Positions 7,756-16,475 of a DNA stretch of 42,241 bases are shown here, in pieces. Numbering within the stretch: position 1 is the first letter of the stretch; each line of letters begins with the position of its first letter. The stretch lies in contig SVQN01000016.1 in assembly GCA_015065295.1 (NCBI GenBank), forward strand, positions 1-42,241, written 5' to 3'. Origin of the DNA: Oscillospiraceae bacterium. Its GTDB lineage: Bacteria; Bacillota; Clostridia; Oscillospirales; CAG-272. The notes under the pieces were generated by a model, which saw only the letters and a list, made by a program, of their open reading frames with translations, had not been told where the DNA came from and made no database searches. The position numbers and the translations under genes are program-made.

Positions 7756-8340
7756 TCAGTCCTCCGTTATGTTCACAAGCGGACTTTTGCAGGCATAGCA
7801 TTTTGTATCGTCGAGACGGTTGAACGAGCCGCAGACGGGGCAGAAGATTTCGGCACGGCCGGTGGTATAGTTGACGGGGTATTTCAGTCCCGGGAATTTC
7901 TGCACCTGATCGCCGATGTGGTAATAGGAATCTCCCAGTCCGGCTTCGTCGCCGACGAGAACGATCTCGCGCATCCCCCGGCTGGTCGTGGCGACAGTGA
8001 CCACGCGGACGTCGTAGCCTTTGTTTTTGATGAGGAACGACGGGGTGTAGGATTTGGAGAGATAGCCGGAGCGTTCGGAACTGTCGGGGTCTTTGATGCG
8101 TTTGATTTCGCCGCGCCACGAACGCTCGAAAATGCGGCGGTAGAGCTTGAAGAAGAAGGGGATCATCAGCAGGAGGACGAAGAAAATGCCGCTGGGGTCG
8201 GTGAAGCTGCCGCCGGTTTTGGTGTGGTAGACCCGGAAAAGAAGGAACGTGATGCCGAAAACGGCAAGGCAGATGAGGGTATATTTGAGCTGCTGGAGAA
8301 ACGCGAGTTTCCGGAGCTGTCTGTAGGTTGTGTCGTTCAT
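7756..8340 (-). CDS. Two-helix membrane protein with C-terminal zinc ribbon
   Basis: 194 residues. Two membrane segments lie near 18-36 and 48-66. A soluble domain follows and ends in a Cys4 zinc ribbon (FCPVCGSFNRLDDTKCYACK). The stretch from GDQVQKFPGLKYPVNY to the end is clearly similar to the C-terminus of the protein at 26084-27358 (GDHVLKLSAFRYPVNC). The start follows AAAGGAGTCTCTC, the same leader as the gene upstream (8470-9099), from which it is separated by repeat H1. No known function. Confidence 0.8.
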   Translation of the reverse strand: MNDTTYRQLRKLAFLQQLKYTLICLAVFGITFLLFRVYHTKTGGSFTDPSGIFFVLLLMIPFFFKLYRRIFERSWRGEIKRIKDPDSSERSGYLSKSYTPSFLIKNKGYDVRVVTVATTSRGMREIVLVGDEAGLGDSYYHIGDQVQKFPGLKYPVNYTTGRAEIFCPVCGSFNRLDDTKCYACKSPLVNITED

Positions 8341-8358
8341 GAGAGACTCCTTTCTGTT

Positions 8359-8466
8359 GGCTAAGGACTAAGGGTGAATGACTAATGACTGATCCAAAAC
8401 GTCCGTTCCGCCGGATTCCGTAAAGTCCGGATAGTCATTCACTCTTAGTCTTTCGTTCTTAGTTAT
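8359..8466. repeat. Element H1: heptamer-armed palindrome
   Basis: Left arm made of 7-base units such as GGACTAA, GGGTGAA, TGACTAA; right arm is the complement (AGTCATTCACTCTTAGTC). The element fills the space between two co-oriented genes, starting 3 bases from one stop codon. Confidence 0.7.
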
Positions 8467-8469
8467 GTA

Positions 8470-9099
8470 TCATTTCATCTGTTCGGGATCCATGCGGATT
8501 TTGACTTCGCTGTTCCGCTCACGTTCATAGGCTTCCCATGCACGCGAGAAGAGAAGGTACAAAACTGCGATGTGTATCACAAAATATACGAGGTAAAAGA
8601 GGATAAAGATAATATTGTCTGCGGGAAGGTAGCCGAATTCACGGATATCTTCCAAATTATAGTTGTAAGTGGGAAGAAGATATAACCGGCTGTACAGGAA
8701 ATTCGGCGCAATTGCGAAGATGCCGTCGCAGAATCGGCAGCCGAATACCGGTCCCGGCATGGTAGGCAGACAGCAGAGAAGGAAACGTAAAATTTCTGCC
8801 GGAAGAACAACAAACAGGAAACTGCCTCGGAGTACGGATTGGTTCCCTGCCCCTTTACAGATATCGGGAATCTTGTATTTAAAATAAAGGCGGATTCCGA
8901 ACCATGTAACGCTTACAGCAAGCAGTGCATAGAGAACAACAAAAACAATATAATGCCGGTTGGCTGCTTCTTGGCCGATCGTTGCATTGACAATCATGTT
9001 GAAAAAGACAAAAGCAACGGTTCCGGCGGCATTGGCGATCATCATAATGATGCCGTAGACGACACTGTCGAGGATGGTGGTGGTTTGTGGGGATTTCAT
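8470..9099 (-). CDS. Polytopic membrane protein of unknown function
   Basis: 209 residues with about five membrane segments (roughly 12-35, 47-68, 88-108, 120-135, 160-185) and a charged C-terminus (SRAWEAYERERNSEVKIRM). No domain was recognised. It may be distantly related to the membrane protein at 16476-17150, but I cannot show this. GAAAGGAG precedes the ATG. It follows the solute-binding lipoprotein by 26 bases, so it is probably in the same transcript, but it does not look like an ABC permease: no EAA loop was found. Confidence 0.75.
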   Translation of the reverse strand: MKSPQTTTILDSVVYGIIMMIANAAGTVAFVFFNMIVNATIGQEAANRHYIVFVVLYALLAVSVTWFGIRLYFKYKIPDICKGAGNQSVLRGSFLFVVLPAEILRFLLCCLPTMPGPVFGCRFCDGIFAIAPNFLYSRLYLLPTYNYNLEDIREFGYLPADNIIFILFYLVYFVIHIAVLYLLFSRAWEAYERERNSEVKIRMDPEQMK

Positions 9100-9125
9100 G
9101 AGAGACTCCTTTCTATGATTGAATT

Positions 9126-10595
9126 TTATTCCGCATTTACATATTCTTCAAGCTGCATCCAGAGGTCTTCCCAGAGTTCGTCCGGGGTCTTTTCGCCGCG
9201 CTCCGCTTCCCATGCGTAATTCGATATCCCGTTCATCACCGTTCTGTCCGTGAAGGTCGTTTTCTTCATGGCTTTGATCGGGTCAAAATAACTGTCCACA
9301 AATTCTCTGGAAAATTCGCCGTACAGCGGGAATATCTCAAGATACTGGCGGCGGACGTAGGTATCCGGTCCCGTGTAGAAGGTATAGATCGTATCGAGCG
9401 CGTAGTCGCTGACGGGCAGTCCGTAACGCCAGCCGATCTGGCACTGGGTTTCATAATACACCGCGTTTTCGAGGAACCATTTGACGGCAGTCGTGTTTTC
9501 CGTGTCGGCGTTGACGGCGAAATACCAGTTCATCATGGGACAGGGAGCCTTGCCGTCGGCGGTAGGCAATGTGAAGACCAGCGGCGTTTCCCCCGCTTCA
9601 TTCAGCAGGGTATAGGTTCGGTTGAACAGCATCAGCGTATCGAGTGTTCCGAGGAAATGCGGCGCGGTAAAGAACATCAGGCCGCCATCACGAAAAGCGT
9701 CGGTCATACTGCCGTTGTGGGCGGCGGTCGCCCCGCTGTAATCAACGGAGGTCAGAAAATCCGGGAACAGCCCTTCCCTGTAATATCCGGCGTATTCTTC
9801 GGTGATCCGGCGCAGGTCGTCTTCCGGAAGGAGTTCCCCCGTGACCGGATCAAATACGGAAACTCCGTCGTGATACAGGAGATAGGTCGAGGAAAACAGC
9901 TCCGGAAACGCATAATTTCCCGGATAATCCCTGTAATACTGCGCGATTTTTCCGGAAAACTCGCCCATTGTGACTTTGGAGCCGTCGAGGATGCCGAGGT
10001 CGGTCATGTGGAAATCGGTGGTGAACAGATAGCCGAGACTGAAATTCGCCGGGAGAAAATACTGCGTTCCTCGATATTCCCCGCAGGTGAGGACGGTCTT
10101 ATTGCAGTCGGCGAGGTCGGGGTTCAGCCGGTCGAGCGGGAGAAATTCGCCGTTATCGAGCAGGTGCATGGTACCGGGAATGCTGCTGTGTCCCGCGTTG
10201 ACGTAATCGAGAATGAGGTCGGGAGCCGTCCCGTTTTTCAGTTCTCCGGCAAGCTGCGCCTTGGCTTCCCGTGGAGACATATCGGTATAGTCGCGGCAGA
10301 GGACGGTCACTTCGGGATAATATTCGCTGAAATTTCCGATGAGCAGATCGAGGTATTCCCGGTTGTACGAATCGTAATACAGAACCAGTTCCAGCGGCTC
10401 CTCCTCGTCGGACGTTTTGGCGGAACGAGAAAGAACGGGTCTGTCCTCGTCGGCGGTCTGCTCATTCTGTCCGTCAGAGGAAGGCGGAGACACGGCATTT
10501 TCGGAGACACCGGCGGTCTCACCGGCACATCCCTGCAGAAGCAGAAGAGAGGAAAAAAGAACGAGGGCGAAACGTGCGGATATGGATGTTTTCAT
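9126..10595 (-). CDS. Extracellular solute-binding lipoprotein (family 1 type)
   Basis: 489 residues. A lipoprotein signal ends in LLLLQGC (C23 lipidated). After a Ser/Glu-rich linker, ELVLYYDSYNREYLDLLIGNFSEYYPEV opens the periplasmic-type binding fold, with KNGTAPDLILDY in the usual place of family 1 sugar-binding proteins. C-terminal AVKWFLENAVYY and the final Trp/Glu helix also fit. It should capture an oligosaccharide outside the membrane for an ABC importer. No permease or ATPase gene is next to it; the following genes are small membrane proteins of unknown function. AAAAGGAG precedes the ATG. Confidence 0.85.
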   Translation of the reverse strand: MKTSISARFALVLFSSLLLLQGCAGETAGVSENAVSPPSSDGQNEQTADEDRPVLSRSAKTSDEEEPLELVLYYDSYNREYLDLLIGNFSEYYPEVTVLCRDYTDMSPREAKAQLAGELKNGTAPDLILDYVNAGHSSIPGTMHLLDNGEFLPLDRLNPDLADCNKTVLTCGEYRGTQYFLPANFSLGYLFTTDFHMTDLGILDGSKVTMGEFSGKIAQYYRDYPGNYAFPELFSSTYLLYHDGVSVFDPVTGELLPEDDLRRITEEYAGYYREGLFPDFLTSVDYSGATAAHNGSMTDAFRDGGLMFFTAPHFLGTLDTLMLFNRTYTLLNEAGETPLVFTLPTADGKAPCPMMNWYFAVNADTENTTAVKWFLENAVYYETQCQIGWRYGLPVSDYALDTIYTFYTGPDTYVRRQYLEIFPLYGEFSREFVDSYFDPIKAMKKTTFTDRTVMNGISNYAWEAERGEKTPDELWEDLWMQLEEYVNAE

Positions 10596-10658
10596 AATGC
10601 GTCTCCTTTTGATTGAATTTTATTACATGGTCATGTGACTGCTTTGTGGTATGTCTGG

Positions 10659-10687
10659 ATTATATCACAAAAGGATAATGCTGTCAA
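10659..10687 (-). promoter_or_regulatory. Promoter of the solute-binding lipoprotein
   Basis: On the minus strand consensus TTGACA (10682-10687) and TATAAT (10659-10664) are 17 bases apart, with TG one base before the -10 box. Confidence 0.85.
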
Positions 10688-10726
10688 GTGACTGTATCAA
10701 AAAATTTCGGAAAGGCGTGTGATTTT

Positions 10727-11129
10727 TAACGTAAGTTCGACAGAAAAACTATCAATTTCGGCTTCCCTTTGTCATTCCGAGGACTTATCTCTTGAAATCA
10801 CAACTGAAGTTCTTGTCCGAGGAATCTTCGCACGCCACTGTGTCAGCCGTCCAGAATGTCCGTGGTTATCGTATAATTTCGACTTCAGAGGTTTACGAAC
10901 GCCCATAACTAACAGTTTGTCCAATATAAGGAACAGCAAATTGTACGTTATAACAAAGTTGAACCTCTGTAGCTGAATAGCTAAGAATACCACGGACATT
11001 CCTTACGGCTGACACAGGAGAGTGCGAAGATTCCTCGGACAAGAACTTCAGCTAAAATCGTTCGTGATAAGTCCTCGGAATGACAAAGGGAAGCCGAAAT
11101 TGATAGTTTTTCTGTCGAACTCATGTTAA
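10727..11129. repeat. Element C1: about 400 bp palindromic element
   Basis: Outer arms AACGTAAGTTCGACAGAAAA and its near complement (TTCTGTCGAACTCATGTT) enclose a long palindromic core: GTCATTCCGAGGACTTATC, then TTCTTGTCCGAGGAATCTTC, GTGTCAGCCG, and CTTCAGAGGTT, all repeated inverted on the other side. The short frames inside have no ribosome sites. It fills the gap 10688-11160. Confidence 0.8.
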
Positions 11130-11166
11130 TCAAACATCTCCCCTTCCCCGTCTTTCCAAAAAACTG

Positions 11167-11195
11167 TTGCATTTTCCCGGAAAATGTGCTATAGT
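11167..11195 (+). promoter_or_regulatory. Promoter of the SGNH hydrolase gene
   Basis: TTGCAT (11167-11172) and TATAGT (11190-11195) are 17 bases apart. The spacer is the near-palindrome TTTTCCCGGAAAA. Confidence 0.7.
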
Positions 11196-11234
11196 AAATC
11201 CAACAAAATTCCTATGATCCAAGGAGGATTTCCC

Positions 11235-12299
11235 ATGAAAATCGGTGATATCGACAAGAATCTGGCCGTTGAATCCAAGCTGAACCTGCCCGACGCGGTC
11301 TGGTTTGACGTGAAAGAGGCTCCCATCGAGGTGCGCGGCCTGGCTGTCTGCGGAAAGGGCGACAAGTTCCGCCGGATGCCGCAGGACATCGCGGACGCGA
11401 CCAACGACGGCGTGAAGTACCTCAACACCAACACGGCGGGCGGACGCATCCGGTTCCGCACGGACTCGCCGTACATTGCGATCAAGGCGGTCATGCCCGA
11501 CAACGGCACCATGGCGCACATCACCATGGTCGGTCAGTCCGGCTTTGACCTGTACCGGAGCGACGCGGGCGACTATCACTACGCCGGTTCGTTCATCCCC
11601 GGCGGACGGAACCACGGCTACGAATCCCAGAAGCCGACCGACGGCAAAATGCACACCTACACGATCAATATGCCCCTGTACGACCCCGTGGAAGAGGTCT
11701 ACATCGGTCTGGCGGCGGATGCGAATCTGGAGGCTCCGGAGCCGTACAAGTACGAACAGCCGGTTCTCTACTACGGCTCGTCCATCACCCAGGGCGGGTG
11801 CGCGTCCCGTCCCGGCAACGCGTATCAGGCGATGATCTCCCGCAGGCTCGACGGGGATTTCATCAACCTCGGTTTCTCCGGCAGCGGCCGTGCGGAACAG
11901 GTGATCTGCGACTACATGGCGTCCCTCGATCCGCTGGTGTTCGTCTCGGACTACGACCACAATGCGCCGAGTGCGGATTATCTCGAAAAAACGCACTATA
12001 ATCTGTACGAAACCTTCCGCAAGGCGCATCCGGACACGCCGTACATCATGGTATCGAAGCCGGACTTCCATCCGGAAAATCCGGAAGACGTGCGCCGTCT
12101 TGCGATCATCCGCGAAAGCTACGAAAAGGCTGCGGCGAACGGCGACAAGCACGTTTATTTTGTCGACGGTTCGCACATTTTCGACGGCGAATTTGCCGAT
12201 TCCTGCACGGTCGACGGATGCCATCCGAACGATCTCGGCTTCTTCCGTATGGCGATGGTCATCGGCGAAGCGGTTGAAAAGGCGATTTTGGAGATTTAA
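11235..12299 (+). CDS. SGNH/GDSL-family carbohydrate esterase-type hydrolase
   Basis: 354 residues from the ATG at 11235 after AAGGAGGATTTCCC. The N-terminal half is a beta-rich domain with GFDLYR, the signature of the GxDLY (SGNH N-terminal) domain. The C-terminal half has YYGSSITQGG with nucleophile S183, GFSGSG (block II glycine) and DGCHPND with D327 and H330 of the triad. Relatives of this Lipase_GDSL_3 type often deacetylate carbohydrates; the substrate here is not known. There is no signal peptide, so it is cytoplasmic. The GH2 glycosidase lies downstream in the same direction, separated by repeat B1, so the two may act on the same glycan. Confidence 0.85.
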   Translation: MKIGDIDKNLAVESKLNLPDAVWFDVKEAPIEVRGLAVCGKGDKFRRMPQDIADATNDGVKYLNTNTAGGRIRFRTDSPYIAIKAVMPDNGTMAHITMVGQSGFDLYRSDAGDYHYAGSFIPGGRNHGYESQKPTDGKMHTYTINMPLYDPVEEVYIGLAADANLEAPEPYKYEQPVLYYGSSITQGGCASRPGNAYQAMISRRLDGDFINLGFSGSGRAEQVICDYMASLDPLVFVSDYDHNAPSADYLEKTHYNLYETFRKAHPDTPYIMVSKPDFHPENPEDVRRLAIIRESYEKAAANGDKHVYFVDGSHIFDGEFADSCTVDGCHPNDLGFFRMAMVIGEAVEKAILEI

Positions 12300-12305
12300 G
12301 GTTCC

Positions 12306-12526
12306 AACGTAAGTTCGATAGATAAACAACAGCGAAAAATATACCCGTAGGGAGCGGCGCCCTCGTCGCTCCGTTGAACGATTTGCTTATACACAATTTT
12401 GTAAATCGAACTTTAACTTCAATTTATCAAATTTTGTATTGCCTAAACCATCCGACGGAGCGACGAGGGCGCCGCTCCCTACGGGTTGGGATAAAATCGT
12501 TCAGATATCGAATACATCCGTAAATA
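12306..12526. repeat. Element B1: palindromic MITE-like element
   Basis: Left end AACGTAAGTTCGATAG; inner arms CCGTAGGGAGCGGCGCC (12345 onward) and its complement ending near 12484. The right outer arm is degraded (ATATCGAATACATCCG), so this is an older copy. It lies between the esterase and the GH2 gene. Confidence 0.75.
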
Positions 12527-12541
12527 AGGAGGTCTTTTACA

Positions 12542-14890
12542 ATGCGTGAAAAAATCTTACTTGACGAAAACTGGATGTTCCACCGCGGGGACATTGTCCG
12601 GAAACGTCCGTCCGTAAAGGGGCCGATCTATTCCGGTGCGAAGACCGTGCGTGAACGATGGGGCGCGGCTTCCCCCGCATACAACGACAATCCCGACGAT
12701 TACGGCGGAGGCGAATTCCAGTCCGACCGCTGGGACCGCGTGAATCTGCCGCACGACTACGTCATCGAAGGCGAGTTCGACAAAAACGAAAACAACGCGC
12801 TCGGCTATCTGAAATACGACAACGCGTGGTACCGGAAGCACTTCAGGCTGGACGAAAGCGACCGGAACCGCCGTCTGACGCTGTATTTCGAAGGAGTCAG
12901 CGGACAGTCCGCGATTTACCTCAACGGGATTCCGCTGTATCACAATTTCTGCGGCTACACCTCGTTTGAGGTGGACATCACGGATTCTGCCATCTTCGGC
13001 GGCGACAACGTTCTGGCGGTCTACATCGACGCGTCGCATCACGAAAGTTGGTGGTACGAGGGCGGCGGCATCTACCGTCACGTCTGGCTCGTGAAAACCG
13101 CGCCGGTCTGCGTGGATTTGTGGGGCGTGCAGATTCTCCCGAAACGGCTGCATGACACCGTCTGGGAAGTGGAAGTCCACACGACCGTGCGGAACATCTC
13201 CACCGTTCCCGCCGATGTGCGGGTCACAACCGGATTGTCCGACCGCCGCGAAACTTCCGCTGGAACTTCCGCCGGAATTTCCGCTGGATTCGGCGGTACG
13301 TCCGTGACCGTTCCGGCGAAAGGGACGGCGGAGGCTGTATATCGTACAGTTGTAGATAATCCGACTCTCTGGCAGGTCGGCTGCGGGTATCTGTATACTG
13401 CCGAAACAAAAATTTATTCCAATAATGAAGAAATTGACATCGTCCGCGACCGGTTCGGCTTCCGCGAGGTGGTGTGCGATCCGGAGCATGGTCTGTTTGT
13501 CAACGGAAAACATACGACCATCTGCGGGGTCTGCGGACATTACGACTACGGTCTGACCGGCAAGGCGGTCCCGGACAATATTTTCCGTTACAAAGTGAAA
13601 ATGCTCGCCGGAATGGGCGCGAACGGCTATCGCACAAGCCACTATCCGCAGTCCGAAGCCCTCATGGACGCGCTGGACGAAGCCGGATTCATCGTTTTGG
13701 ACGAAACGCGCTGGTTCACGTCCACCCCGGAAGGGATCGGGCAGCTTGAAATGCTCGTGAAGCGCGACCGGAACCGTCCGTCGGTGTTCTTCTGGTGCGT
13801 GGGCAACGAGGAACCGCTGTTTGCCGAAGAACGCGGGCGGCGCATTGTCGATTCCCTCTCGGCAGTGGTGCGGCGGCTTGACCCGACCCGTCCGGTGACT
13901 GCGGCGTGCGACCGTCCGGACAAGGCGACCGTCTACGGCGACCTCGACGTGATCGGGATCAACTACGGTCTCGGTTCGTACGACGCCGTTCATGCCGCGT
14001 TCCCCGACCGTCCGGTCATGTCCACGGAAAACTGTGCGACCGGCACGACGCGCGGCTGGTATTTCGACGACAGTCCGGAACAGGGGTACATCAACGCTTA
14101 CGACCGCGACACGAATTCGTGGTTCCGCGGACGGGAACTGACGTGGAAATTCCTGATGGAACGCGAATGGGTCATGGGCGGGTACCAGTGGATCGGCATC
14201 GAGCACCGCGGCGAAACGATGTGGCCGAGACTGTGTTCGCAGTCGGGCGCAATCGACCTGTTTATGCAGAAAAAAGAGGCGTTCTACCAGAATAAATCCC
14301 TGTGGACGACCGACCCGATGGTGCATCTGATCCCGCACTGGAATCACAGCGGCCGGGAAGGAGAGCTTCTGCGCGTGCGGGCGTATACGAACTGTGAGGA
14401 AGCCGAACTGTTTGTTGACGGCGTGAGCATGGGACGGGTTCCGGTGGAAACCTACGGTCACGCGGAATGGGAGGTCGAATATCAGCCCGGCATGATCGAA
14501 GCGGCGGCGTATATCGGCGGCGAGGAAGTCTGCCGTGACCGCCGCGAAACGACGGGACGTCCGGTGAAGCTGAAGCTGATCGCGGAAAACGCGGACGACG
14601 TGACGGCAAACGGGCAGGACATCGCGGTGTTCACCTGCGTCGCGCTGGATGAAGCGGGACGGGAAGTTCCGGACGCGTCGCCGGTGGTACGGTTTACGTC
14701 GAATGCGCTCGGACGGGTCGTCGGAACGGGTTCGGACGTGTGCGACCATGTGCCGGTGGCATCGCCGGAGCGGAAGATGCGCGCGGGACGGATTGCCGCT
14801 GCGGTGCGCGTCGGGAAGACGCACGGGACGCTGAAGCTGTACGCAGCTGCAGATGGACTGGACGGCACACGATGCGAAGTGGAAATTTGA
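12542..14890 (+). CDS. Glycoside hydrolase family 2 (beta-galactosidase-type)
   Basis: 782 residues starting after AAGGAGG. N-terminal sugar-binding domain (about 1-185, with VNLPHDYVIEGEF and YEGGGIYRHVWL), an immunoglobulin-like domain (about 190-305), then the TIM barrel. The acid/base is E423 in WCVGNEE and the nucleophile E496 in STENC. GANGYRTSHYPQSEALMDALDE is the typical GH2 barrel segment. A C-terminal Ig-like DUF4982/bacterial-Ig part follows (about 600-782). There is no signal peptide, so it probably acts on imported oligosaccharides. A short SAG-repeat insertion (about 240-250) in the second domain is unusual. The exact sugar cannot be told from sequence; galactoside or glucuronide are possible. 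Confidence 0.93.
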   Translation: MREKILLDENWMFHRGDIVRKRPSVKGPIYSGAKTVRERWGAASPAYNDNPDDYGGGEFQSDRWDRVNLPHDYVIEGEFDKNENNALGYLKYDNAWYRKHFRLDESDRNRRLTLYFEGVSGQSAIYLNGIPLYHNFCGYTSFEVDITDSAIFGGDNVLAVYIDASHHESWWYEGGGIYRHVWLVKTAPVCVDLWGVQILPKRLHDTVWEVEVHTTVRNISTVPADVRVTTGLSDRRETSAGTSAGISAGFGGTSVTVPAKGTAEAVYRTVVDNPTLWQVGCGYLYTAETKIYSNNEEIDIVRDRFGFREVVCDPEHGLFVNGKHTTICGVCGHYDYGLTGKAVPDNIFRYKVKMLAGMGANGYRTSHYPQSEALMDALDEAGFIVLDETRWFTSTPEGIGQLEMLVKRDRNRPSVFFWCVGNEEPLFAEERGRRIVDSLSAVVRRLDPTRPVTAACDRPDKATVYGDLDVIGINYGLGSYDAVHAAFPDRPVMSTENCATGTTRGWYFDDSPEQGYINAYDRDTNSWFRGRELTWKFLMEREWVMGGYQWIGIEHRGETMWPRLCSQSGAIDLFMQKKEAFYQNKSLWTTDPMVHLIPHWNHSGREGELLRVRAYTNCEEAELFVDGVSMGRVPVETYGHAEWEVEYQPGMIEAAAYIGGEEVCRDRRETTGRPVKLKLIAENADDVTANGQDIAVFTCVALDEAGREVPDASPVVRFTSNALGRVVGTGSDVCDHVPVASPERKMRAGRIAAAVRVGKTHGTLKLYAAADGLDGTRCEVEI

Positions 14891-14892
14891 AA

Positions 14893-15012
14893 GGACTAAG
14901 GGCTAATAACTAATGGTGAATAGCTATTGAGTTCAACCAGACTCAATGTCAGCCGACAGATGTAACGTTTGATTAGTCATTCACCATTAACCATTAGTTA
15001 TTAGTCAAAAAA
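14893..15012. repeat. Element H2: heptamer-armed palindrome
   Basis: Left arm GGACTAAGGGCTAATAACTA, right arm CATTCACCATTAACCATTAG; central TGTCAGCCGACA. It begins 2 bases after the GH2 stop codon and ends against the -35 box of the tRNA promoter. Confidence 0.75.
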
Positions 15013-15015
15013 CGC

Positions 15016-15045
15016 TTGACAATCCGGCATCCGGTATGATATAAT
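15016..15045 (+). promoter_or_regulatory. Promoter of tRNA-Gln
   Basis: TTGACA (15016-15021) and TATAAT (15040-15045) with an 18-base spacer and TG before the -10 box. The tRNA begins 11 bases later. Confidence 0.85.
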
Positions 15046-15056
15046 ATTAAGGATGT

Positions 15057-15128
15057 TGGGGTATCGTCAAGCGGTAAGACACAGCACTTTGACTGCTGCA
15101 TTCACTGGTTCGAATCCAGTTACCCCAG
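15057..15128 (+). tRNA. tRNA-Gln (anticodon TTG)
   Basis: 72 nt cloverleaf. Acceptor TGGGGTA pairs with TACCCCA; the anticodon stem CAGCA/TGCTG encloses the loop CTTTGAC with anticodon TTG; the T arm is ACTGG-TTCGAAT-CCAGT. No CCA is encoded. It is a lone tRNA gene with its own promoter and terminator. Confidence 0.97.
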
Positions 15129-15137
15129 AGACAGCAA

Positions 15138-15174
15138 AACACCGGTGAAGGAATTTCTTCCGCCGGTGTTTTTT
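15138..15174. terminator. Bidirectional terminator between tRNA-Gln and the S41 peptidase gene
   Basis: AACACCGG (15138-15145) pairs with CCGGTGTT (15163-15170), with an inner GAAGGAA/TTCTTC extension and T-runs on both strands. It can serve the tRNA and the convergent peptidase gene. Confidence 0.85.
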
Positions 15175-15176
15175 GT

Positions 15177-16457
15177 TTACTTCAATGTTTTGATATATTC
15201 CACGACTGCGCCGACCGGATCGGTGGTATCCAGCCAGTAATCCGGTGCAATGCCCTTCCCTTCTTCAAACCCGTCCATATTAAAAACTTTATAACCCATG
15301 TGGAAAGTCACACCGGAATTCGGAAGACGGTAGCTGCGGTTTTCGCCGAATTGTCCGCATCCCGCCGTTGCGCTTCCGACAAAACAGACGTTTTTTACAG
15401 ACTGCGCGAATTTCACTGCCCCTTCGCCCGACGATGCTACGCCCTTATTCTGCAATACGAACAGTTTTCCGTTGTATGTCGCCTTTGAGTGATCGATCTT
15501 CTCGCCGCCAAGGAAAGTCCGATAGGTTTTTAACGGTTCTTTCACCTCTTCATCCAAGAGCGGATTTTCCAAGACAGAACCACTTACTTCCCATACAGCA
15601 TGGTCGTTCAGTCCCCGTACAAAATGCGACGGATAGTAAGTACTTCCGCCGTAGTTATTCAGCACCGACCACACAAGAACCGCTGATTCCCGATACGTTT
15701 CCCCTGATTTTCGGAACGGCTCAAATGGATTCTCCGTATTCGGGTCGACACAGTAGTTTGTGTGGTATACGACCGGAATACCGTCCCTTTCTGTCTCCAG
15801 CATCTGTTCCTCACTGGTTTCTGCCGCATCAGTACGGCAGTGGTGTACCGGACAGGAAACACCGTCCAGCTGGATACTTTCAACCTTTTCCGGCGATAAC
15901 ATCCCTATCAGATACCGCCGTGTTCCATCCGGTGCGGGAAGAGTTTCAAACAAATATTCTTTTATATTTTCTGCTGTAAAAATATAACCGCTGCTGAAAA
16001 TACCCGTTTCGTCTTCAAGAACCGTATAGCCTTCCACTGTTTCCGCCACGGTAATCCCGGTAAAATATGCATGGTATGCTTTCTCAAACGAAGATTCATC
16101 CTTCGTCCGGAAATAAAAATGCGTATCGTTGATGTACGGTTTGAGCGGAAGATAAAAGGCATTTTTCACATCCATCGCGCTCATACGTTCGGGGAGACTG
16201 CTGAGAATCTGCTCTTTCAGTCCAGTAAAGTCCACTTTGTCCGCGTAGTATTCATATCCGGCATAGCAGAAGCGCAGAAGATCGAAAAAGCAGTCGATAT
16301 CTTCTGCCGCCTTTTCACGTGTCACTTCGGCATTTTCGTTCCACTCCCAGTGTTTCCAGTCCGTAACGAACAGCGGACGGAGACGTTCGATGGTTGCTTC
16401 ATCCATTGGCATCGGCTGTGCTTCGGCATAATAATGTTGAAGCTCTTCGTGTTTCAT
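15177..16457 (-). CDS. S41-family (tail-specific-protease-like) peptidase
   Basis: 426 residues. The C-terminal half has the S41 core: LFVLQNKGVASSGEGAVKF (Ser nucleophile near residue 341), then VCFVGSATAGCGQFGE and the family end GIAPDYWLD. The N-terminal half is a helical region (about 1-100) I do not recognise. No PDZ domain, signal peptide or membrane segment was seen, so it is likely cytoplasmic, unlike secreted CtpA. GGAGG precedes the ATG. It is third in an operon after an extended sigma factor and a membrane protein (18-base gap). Confidence 0.8.
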   Translation of the reverse strand: MKHEELQHYYAEAQPMPMDEATIERLRPLFVTDWKHWEWNENAEVTREKAAEDIDCFFDLLRFCYAGYEYYADKVDFTGLKEQILSSLPERMSAMDVKNAFYLPLKPYINDTHFYFRTKDESSFEKAYHAYFTGITVAETVEGYTVLEDETGIFSSGYIFTAENIKEYLFETLPAPDGTRRYLIGMLSPEKVESIQLDGVSCPVHHCRTDAAETSEEQMLETERDGIPVVYHTNYCVDPNTENPFEPFRKSGETYRESAVLVWSVLNNYGGSTYYPSHFVRGLNDHAVWEVSGSVLENPLLDEEVKEPLKTYRTFLGGEKIDHSKATYNGKLFVLQNKGVASSGEGAVKFAQSVKNVCFVGSATAGCGQFGENRSYRLPNSGVTFHMGYKVFNMDGFEEGKGIAPDYWLDTTDPVGAVVEYIKTLK

Positions 16458-16475
16458 TGGATTCCTCCATTTTTA

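Noticed and set aside
9126-10595. Complete ABC sugar transporter operon
   Set aside because: No EAA-loop permease or ATPase gene adjoins the binding protein.
10727-11129. Riboswitch or attenuator before the SGNH hydrolase gene
   Set aside because: The structure recurs at four unrelated places and lies upstream of the promoter at 11167, so it is not in the leader RNA.
12557-14824. Minus-strand open frame of 755 codons opposite the GH2 gene
   Set aside because: A GC-rich shadow frame; the plus strand has all GH2 motifs.
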